Source: Kangiella sp.
Lineage (GTDB): Bacteria > Pseudomonadota > Gammaproteobacteria > Enterobacterales > Kangiellaceae
Assembly: GCA_026195755.1 (NCBI GenBank)
Contig: JAPHRL010000314.1
Span: 1-10,338, forward strand
Length of the DNA: 10,338 nucleotides
Reading direction: 5' to 3'
Under the pieces are notes generated by a model. That model saw only the letters and a list, made by a program, of their open reading frames with translations, ran no database searches and was not told the DNA's origin. Both the position numbers and the translations under genes were made by a program. Below, piece after piece: positions 5,071 to 10,338 of this stretch; within the stretch, counting starts at the first letter, position 1, and every line of letters starts with the position of its first letter.

Positions 5071-5802
5071 CTAGTGTTGCGAATGATCCATTTCTGTTTG
5101 CATCTGATGATGCTGATGGCCAGCCTGTCCGTTCGACATTTTAGTAACTGCTTGATAAATATAGAAGCTACCCCAGAGAATGAATAGCAAACCAAAGACA
5201 GCACGTACCTTTGGGTTACGAAAGACATTGACCAGCTTGTTGCTAAACACACCTACTGCAAACATGGCTGGCAAAGTCCCTAGGCCAAAGGCCACCATGC
5301 TGCTGAGGCCCCCCAGGGCAGTGCCAGAGGTGCTGGCCATGGCCAGAGCACTGTAAACCAGTCCACAAGGTAACAACCCCCATAGCAAACCGACTACTGC
5401 AGCTTGATGAAATTTCTTGATGGGTAGAAAACGGCTTTGTACCGGCGAAACTTTTTTCCACAACTTGCGACCAATCGTCTCAAAGTAAATCAAGAGATTC
5501 TGCCAACTTAATAGATAAAAGCCCATCATGATCAACATGATGCCACCCAGCACGATTAATACAGGAAAGTTAGTCCACTTGCTAAACAAGTAACCAAAAC
5601 CACCAGCCAAAGCACCGAGGATACCGTAACTGAATACACGAAAAATTTGATAGGTGAATGACAGGCGAAGTGACTTGTCTTTATCAATACCGGTATTCAG
5701 TGCAACGGTTAAGCCTCCACACATACCAATGCAGTGAGTGGATCCTAAAAAGCCCATGGCGAAGGCTGAAACCAGAGCAGTTAAAACCTGTTCGCTGATC
5801 AT
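5071..5802 (-). CDS. TauE/SafE-like (COG2836, DsbD-like) membrane protein of the cbb3 assembly operon
   Basis: The 243-residue product has about six hydrophobic segments and matches the family usually named sulfite exporter TauE/SafE, related to the membrane domain of DsbD/CcdA. Two signature sites are present: GSTHCIGMCGG at residues 20-30 (C24, C28) and GLLPCGLVY at 142-150 (C146). In many gammaproteobacteria a member of this family follows ccoS, as here, so a role in copper handling or thiol redox for cbb3 oxidase assembly is more likely than sulfite export; this is inference from context. The C-terminal tail after the last helix is rich in His and Met (HQHHQMQTEMDHSQH, 229-243), suggesting metal binding. 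Its ATG overlaps the ccoS stop by four bases (ATGA), so translation is coupled. It is the last gene of the operon; hemN follows after about 275 bases with its own promoter. Confidence 0.85.
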   Translation of the reverse strand: MISEQVLTALVSAFAMGFLGSTHCIGMCGGLTVALNTGIDKDKSLRLSFTYQIFRVFSYGILGALAGGFGYLFSKWTNFPVLIVLGGIMLIMMGFYLLSWQNLLIYFETIGRKLWKKVSPVQSRFLPIKKFHQAAVVGLLWGLLPCGLVYSALAMASTSGTALGGLSSMVAFGLGTLPAMFAVGVFSNKLVNVFRNPKVRAVFGLLFILWGSFYIYQAVTKMSNGQAGHQHHQMQTEMDHSQH

Positions 5803-6032
5803 GACTTGTCCTCTATGTGCTTATCGCCTTTCTCCGTCGATTGATCAGAACTGGAATTCTCATCACCGCTTTCTTCAACCTTCTCTTCTAACCCTTTTTC
5901 TTCAAAGAGAATGCGACTCGCTTCTTTATCCAGATCGGAATATTGATCAGAATTTACGGCCCAGAAAAAGATACCTATGGCGACAGCTAACAGCACTAAG
6001 GTGAGTGGTATTAATAAATAAATCGCATCCAT
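5799..6032 (-). CDS. ccoS: Cbb3-type cytochrome oxidase assembly protein CcoS
   Basis: A small inner-membrane protein needed to mature the cbb3 oxidase; in Rhodobacter, loss of CcoS leaves the oxidase without its cofactors. The product has 77 residues: one membrane helix at about 4-25 followed by FFWAVNSDQYSDLD at 22-35 and a RILFEE segment, the family signature. After residue 43 comes a highly charged, Glu/Lys/Ser-rich tail that looks disordered and makes the protein somewhat longer than minimal CcoS proteins. The gene starts two bases after the ccoI stop codon and its own stop overlaps the next start as ATGA. Confidence 0.93.
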   Translation of the reverse strand: MDAIYLLIPLTLVLLAVAIGIFFWAVNSDQYSDLDKEASRILFEEKGLEEKVEESGDENSSSDQSTEKGDKHIEDKS

Positions 6033-6034
6033 AA

Positions 6035-8467
6035 TTAACTCATGACCTGTTTGCTTTCACGTTTAAGCTTCAATGAATTGAGCACCACTACAATCGAGCT
6101 GAGAGACATACCAATGGCGGCCAGGTAAGGTGGAATATAGCCCATTGCCGCGAACGGGATCATGACCGCATTATAAGCCAATGCCCAGCTAATGTTCTGT
6201 TTGATCACTGACTGGGTTTGACGGCTTTTCTTCAAAACAAAAGGAATATCCAATAAATTTTCCGATAATAAATAAGCATCGGCTGTGGTGCGTGTTAAGT
6301 CTGAAGCTTTGGCCATAGCGATCGACGAATCTGCAGCGGACATCACTGGTGCATCATTCAGTCCATCGCCAACCATCAATACACGTGCTCCATTTGTCTG
6401 CAACGACTTTACATACGATAACTTCTGCTCGGGAAGCATCGCATGACTCCAAAGCTCAATCCCCAACTGCTTAGCGACCTTTTCAGTTTGTTCGCTGGGA
6501 TCGCCACTTAGAATGTGCAGTCGATACCCTTTTGCTTTTAGTTGCTCAATCATGGACTTGGCCTGCTCCCGAATTTTATCGGTTAACACAATATGTGCTA
6601 CTAGCTTTTGTCCATCATAGAGCCACAAACCACTATCAGAAGGTAACTCAATAGTAGCCCCACAAGACTCGATAAACTGCCGGTTTCCAAACCAATAATT
6701 TTGCCCATTAATTTTTCCGGACACTCCGGCAAAGGAATGATGTTCGATATCATTGGCAACAGTATCTTTAGACTGGTATTGATAAAAAGCTAGAGCGATA
6801 GGATGTTCAGATTGTGCTTCCAGTGCTGCAATGTTTGCTAATACCTGCTCCTTGGAACAGTCAGCTAACAACTCGACTTTATCAACGGTAAAAGTCCCTT
6901 CGGTCAGGGTTCCAGTCTTATCAAAAATAACATCGGTAATATGGCTGGTATTTTGTAAAAAGTGCTGTCCTTTAATGAGTACGTTCCGCTGATTGTGGGC
7001 CAAAGCACCACAGGTCATGGCAATCGGAGTAGCTAAACCAAGCGCGCACGGACAACTTACAACTAACACTGAAAGCGTAATCCACAGCGCTTCCTGCGGT
7101 TCATGACGCAGCCAATACAAGGCTACTACCGCGGCGAGCAACAAAATAAATAGTACGAAATAACGTGCAACCGTATCGGCCAGCAAGCCAATTTTAGGTT
7201 TTTCCAGCAGCGCCGCTTCCTGCATACTCAGTAGCTTTGCCCAATAACTGTTGCTGGTGTTGCCAGAAACTTTAATACGAATAGCCTGATGCGTATTGAC
7301 GCTACCGGCCATCACCATCTGCCCTTGGTGTTTATTACGTGGCAGAAATTCGCCGTTGAGCATGGCTTCGTTGACTTCAGCCTGCTCGGTAATTAGTTCC
7401 CCATCAATAGGAACGGTTGCACCGGGACGAATCAGAATCTCATCACCCTGTACTAACTTCTTTAGCGAAACCATCTTGCCCTCAGCCACACTTCCTTCAA
7501 TTTTTTCGGCATAGACCGGCAAACTGTTTTGACCTTTATAGACTTTTTCGCTGACCTGCTGACGTGCTCTAAACTCCAGGTAGCGCCCAATCAGTAGGAA
7601 GAAGACAAACATGGTTACCGAATCAAAATAGACTTCACCGGTTTGCGTAATCACTGCCCAGATGCTCGCCCCGTATGCTAGAAACAATGCCAAGGTAATC
7701 GGCACATCCATGTTCAGACGGAACTGTCTCAATGATTGGATAGCGCTAAAATAAAAAGGGAATCCAGCATAGAATAAAACTGGGGTGGCAATAAAAAAGC
7801 TTACCCAACGCAAGAAGTGACCATGCTGCTGATTAACCTCATCCCATGCGCCAAGATATAAACCTACCGCATACATCATGACCTGCATCATGCCCAGACC
7901 GGCCATGCCTAAACGACGTAACCAGCTTTTCTGCTGTTTGATATTGATGGCCAAAGCTTGTTCAGGCTTATAAGGCAACGCCGCATAACCAAGTTGATGC
8001 AGACGTTTTAAAATACTGCTTAGCTCGATCGTTTCAGGCTGCCATTGAAGATTAATGGTTTGAGCCGCCACATTGACTTGCACACCAGTCACTCCCGACA
8101 ACTTTCTTAAGGTTCGCTCAATCAGCCAGGCACAGGCACTACAACGAATCGATTCGGATAATAAAATGATGGAGGAAGACTGGTCAGTTGCAGAATTTTC
8201 TTTTTGAGTTATTAGATACTCAGCCTGAATATCTTCTTCGTCAAAGGCGATTAGTTCGGGGGGTAACTCCTGGTCAGGACGAATAGCCTGCTCGGTTCTA
8301 AACTGATAATAATCGGTTAGGCCATTATCAACGATAGTTTCTGCCACCGAATAACAGCCAGCACAACAAAACTCTCGCTCTTTATTAAGCACTTCAAGTG
8401 TCTGATGATAATTTGCCGGAATAGGCAGACCACAATGAAAACACTCGCCACGGACTTTTGCGTCCAT
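6035..8467 (-). CDS. ccoI: Copper-exporting P1B-type ATPase CcoI (FixI)
   Basis: Pumps copper across the inner membrane for insertion into the binuclear centre of cbb3 oxidase. The 810-residue product has the CcoI layout. An N-terminal metal-binding region carries C9-x2-C12 and C34-C35-x2-C38. A heavy-metal-associated domain follows with C109-x2-C112. Membrane helices begin at about 185-205. The actuator domain has N371-G-E373 where TGE is usual. The transport motif C472-P-C474 lies in helix 6. The phosphorylation motif is D516-KTGT, with SEHP at 553-556 in the nucleotide domain and GDGLNDAP around 700-707. The last two helices carry the YN and MSLSS residues that complete the copper site of the P1B-1 class. 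All catalytic residues are intact, so it should be active. The start ATG comes one base after the ccoH stop, giving tight coupling. Confidence 0.96.
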   Translation of the reverse strand: MDAKVRGECFHCGLPIPANYHQTLEVLNKEREFCCAGCYSVAETIVDNGLTDYYQFRTEQAIRPDQELPPELIAFDEEDIQAEYLITQKENSATDQSSSIILLSESIRCSACAWLIERTLRKLSGVTGVQVNVAAQTINLQWQPETIELSSILKRLHQLGYAALPYKPEQALAINIKQQKSWLRRLGMAGLGMMQVMMYAVGLYLGAWDEVNQQHGHFLRWVSFFIATPVLFYAGFPFYFSAIQSLRQFRLNMDVPITLALFLAYGASIWAVITQTGEVYFDSVTMFVFFLLIGRYLEFRARQQVSEKVYKGQNSLPVYAEKIEGSVAEGKMVSLKKLVQGDEILIRPGATVPIDGELITEQAEVNEAMLNGEFLPRNKHQGQMVMAGSVNTHQAIRIKVSGNTSNSYWAKLLSMQEAALLEKPKIGLLADTVARYFVLFILLLAAVVALYWLRHEPQEALWITLSVLVVSCPCALGLATPIAMTCGALAHNQRNVLIKGQHFLQNTSHITDVIFDKTGTLTEGTFTVDKVELLADCSKEQVLANIAALEAQSEHPIALAFYQYQSKDTVANDIEHHSFAGVSGKINGQNYWFGNRQFIESCGATIELPSDSGLWLYDGQKLVAHIVLTDKIREQAKSMIEQLKAKGYRLHILSGDPSEQTEKVAKQLGIELWSHAMLPEQKLSYVKSLQTNGARVLMVGDGLNDAPVMSAADSSIAMAKASDLTRTTADAYLLSENLLDIPFVLKKSRQTQSVIKQNISWALAYNAVMIPFAAMGYIPPYLAAIGMSLSSIVVVLNSLKLKRESKQVMS

Positions 8468-8468
8468 A

Positions 8469-8981
8469 TCAATAACCCAGTGTTAATTCACGCTTAGTGG
8501 GTAATATCCATATTTGTTCCAGTTCCCATTCATCTCCGTACGGGCGTAAAGTGACATGCCATTTACCTTGCGTATCTTTTTCTGACCCATCATTGGTTAA
8601 CTCTGCAAAGTAAACACCATTAGCATTTTGTTTTAATGCCAGAGAAAAATCACGCTCTTCTAAAGTTGCATGGCGGAAATCTAAAAACAGACTATCACCG
8701 ATTGGTTGATTTGATGCTAATTGGATTTCTAAGCGTCGCCCAGTCAGATCGATATCGGCACGAATTCCCATCTCTTTTGCCAGCTGACGCTTTTCCAGAA
8801 CCTGATTTATCGCCAAACCCTGTTTGTAATAATCATCTTTGACCATACTTGCTGGATTGTTGACGGCAATCGTAACTAACAATATTCCAGTCACCACCGA
8901 GCTGGCGGGAATGGCAATAACAAACCAGGGCCAAAATTGTTTATACCAGGGTTTAGTGTCTTGTTCTTGCACTTGATTCAT
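8469..8981 (-). CDS. ccoH: Cbb3 oxidase assembly protein CcoH (FixH family)
   Basis: A membrane-anchored assembly factor that, in Rhodobacter, stays associated with the cbb3 oxidase. The 170-residue product has an N-terminal PWYKQFWPWF segment running into one membrane helix at about 17-40. The family signature DDYYKQGLAIN follows at 49-59, then a periplasmic beta-rich domain that includes LDFRHATLEERD and a WHVTLRP strand near the end. The gene begins 15 bases after the ccoG stop, with GGAA as a modest ribosome site, and ends one base before ccoI. Confidence 0.93.
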   Translation of the reverse strand: MNQVQEQDTKPWYKQFWPWFVIAIPASSVVTGILLVTIAVNNPASMVKDDYYKQGLAINQVLEKRQLAKEMGIRADIDLTGRRLEIQLASNQPIGDSLFLDFRHATLEERDFSLALKQNANGVYFAELTNDGSEKDTQGKWHVTLRPYGDEWELEQIWILPTKRELTLGY

Positions 8982-8996
8982 GTAGGTTCCGCGCGA

Positions 8997-10338
8997 TTAG
9001 CGTCTTTTAACAGGGCCAATAAAATTGGTCGATTGATTAATTGCTATGGACTCGTCATCCACGCTTTGCATACGAACTGTCAGCTTCTCAGTAGTACCAG
9101 TTAAATTAAATGGGTCAATCGATACACGCACCGGAACTGTCATGGCAGCGCCAGCAGCCACAGTAACTGTTTTTGGCCCCTGATACACCAGCTCAGAATG
9201 ACCGGTAATATCAATAGTAAAAGTGTGTTCTGCTTGATCTTTATTAACGATTCTTAGATTGTAAATATTCTCGATGAAGCCTTCAGCAGTTGTTAAATAT
9301 AATCGGTTACGGTCTTTAATGATGTCGAGTTCTAACGGTGTACGCAACCATACTGCCAAAACAAAAATCAAGCTCATTAACAGTAGCACGGCTCCATAAC
9401 CAATGGTCTTACCGCGTATTAACTTAACCTCTTTACCGTTATCGCGATTTTCCGTGGTGTAACGAATCAGTCCCGGCTCATAGCCCATCTTATCCATCAC
9501 TTCATCACAGGCATCAATACAGGCAGCACAAGCGATACATTCGTACTGCAAGCCATCACGGATATCGATACCGGTTGGACAAACATGAACACATTGCAAG
9601 CAGTCAATACAATCGCCTAGCCCTTTCGCTTCATATTCTTCCTTGGGCATATCTTTTTTACGTGGCCCACGGTCTTCACCGCGCTCTTCATCATAGGCAA
9701 TGATCAGCGTGTCTTTATCAAACATCGAGCTTTGGAAGCGCGCATAAGGACACATATAAATACAAACCTGTTCGCGCAACATGCCAGCATTGCCCCAGGT
9801 TGCAAAGCTGTAAAACAGAACCCAGAAAGTTTCCCAAGGCCCTGTACTCAGGGTCAGTATTTTATCGGTGAGCTCTGTGATTGGCGTGAAATAGCCAACG
9901 AAGGTATAACCAGTAAAGAGTGCAAAGACTATCCATAAAGTATGCTTGAATAGTCGCTTACGAATTTTTTCAAAATTCCACGCCTGCTTATCAAGCTTAA
10001 GTTGCTTGTTTCTATCGCCTTCCGCTAAACGCTCCATCCAGATAAAGACTTCAGTCCAGACCGTCTGTGGGCAGGCATAACCGCACCATAAACGACCAGC
10101 CACTGTGGTAAAAAAGAACAGCGCCATGGCGGCGATGATTAATAGCAACGTCAGGAAAATAAAATCTTGTGGGAAAAACGTTAGCCCGAACAAATGAAAT
10201 TTTCGCGCAGGGAGATCAAATAGAACGGCCTGCTGACCGTTCCAACTTAACCAGGGTAGACCATAATACAGGCCAAGCAACAACCATACAGACAAGACCC
10301 GGAGGTTATTAAAACGCCCCGACACTCTCTTCGAAAAA
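8997..10338 (-). CDS. ccoG: Cytochrome c oxidase accessory protein CcoG (FixG/RdxA), 5' end beyond the window
   Basis: A membrane polyferredoxin of the cbb3 operon, reported in Rhodobacter to reduce Cu(II) during copper delivery. The GTG at 10325 gives 442 residues, but the frame stays open to the window edge and reads ...SKRVSGRFNN. In CcoG proteins this block lies roughly 25-30 residues in, so the true start is off the right end. Counting from the GTG, helices lie at about 10-28, 52-72, 126-145 and 308-327, and CGYACPQTVWTE is at 81-92. MREQVCIYMCP-type cysteines are at 188 and 192. Two ferredoxin motifs have C239, C242, C245, C249 and C263, C266, C269, C273. After the last helix comes a periplasmic immunoglobulin-like domain ending at NFIGPVKRR. 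Both clusters have complete ligands. It is the first visible gene of the operon; ccoNOP would be expected upstream. Confidence 0.95.
   Translation of the reverse strand, partial: FSKRVSGRFNNLRVLSVWLLLGLYYGLPWLSWNGQQAVLFDLPARKFHLFGLTFFPQDFIFLTLLLIIAAMALFFFTTVAGRLWCGYACPQTVWTEVFIWMERLAEGDRNKQLKLDKQAWNFEKIRKRLFKHTLWIVFALFTGYTFVGYFTPITELTDKILTLSTGPWETFWVLFYSFATWGNAGMLREQVCIYMCPYARFQSSMFDKDTLIIAYDEERGEDRGPRKKDMPKEEYEAKGLGDCIDCLQCVHVCPTGIDIRDGLQYECIACAACIDACDEVMDKMGYEPGLIRYTTENRDNGKEVKLIRGKTIGYGAVLLLMSLIFVLAVWLRTPLELDIIKDRNRLYLTTAEGFIENIYNLRIVNKDQAEHTFTIDITGHSELVYQGPKTVTVAAGAAMTVPVRVSIDPFNLTGTTEKLTVRMQSVDDESIAINQSTNFIGPVKRR

Noticed and set aside
4987..5187. Plus-strand 66-residue open frame starting with TTG between hemN and the TauE-like gene
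   Set aside because: More than half of it lies antisense to the TauE-like gene, its start is a TTG without a ribosome site, and the product has no recognisable features.

Overview
The window reads as chromosomal DNA of a gammaproteobacterium with a microaerobic or facultatively anaerobic respiratory lifestyle. The protein sequences resemble marine gammaproteobacteria. I would guess a Kangiella-like genus, but that is recollection and was not tested. Every confidently identified gene lies on the minus strand, so transcription runs from high to low coordinates. The one plus-strand gene is an unrecognised secreted protein at the left end.

Right part (10338 down to 5071): a tightly packed assembly operon for the cbb3-type (high oxygen affinity) cytochrome c oxidase. 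The order is ccoG (cut by the window edge), ccoH, ccoI, ccoS, then a TauE/SafE-like (COG2836, DsbD-like) membrane protein with a His/Met-rich tail. Gaps are 15, 1, 2 and -4 bases, so the genes are very likely co-transcribed and translationally coupled. The oxidase genes ccoNOP(Q) are not in view and would be expected further right. CcoG (polyferredoxin, reported cupric reductase), CcoI (copper-exporting P1B-ATPase), CcoH and CcoS together deliver copper to and mature the oxidase. The TauE-like protein probably has a copper or thiol role in the same process.

Middle (4869 down to 1983): a perfect FNR/ANR operator lies exactly 41.5 bases upstream of the start point predicted from the -10 element, ahead of hemN (oxygen-independent coproporphyrinogen III oxidase). 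Next come fnr itself (4Fe-4S oxygen-sensing regulator with all four cluster cysteines) and a five-helix Yip1-family membrane protein. The oxygen sensor, one likely target and the oxidase assembly genes therefore sit together: low oxygen activates Fnr, Fnr raises anaerobic heme synthesis, and heme plus copper feed the cbb3 oxidase.

Left part (1983 down to 1): an accessory-looking segment. A class I SAM-dependent methyltransferase gene with a good sigma70-type promoter is bracketed by two copies of a palindromic repeat. Beyond it lie a second kind of hairpin repeat, an AT-rich gene for a secreted protein of unknown function, and a leader region dense in overlapping inverted repeats. The first 66-80 bases may be the tail of another gene.

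I see no tRNA, rRNA, CRISPR array, transposase, phage gene or toxin-antitoxin pair. No clearly new multi-gene system is evident. The least explained items are the TauE-like protein's metal-binding tail, the repeats around the methyltransferase, and the structured region upstream of the secreted protein.
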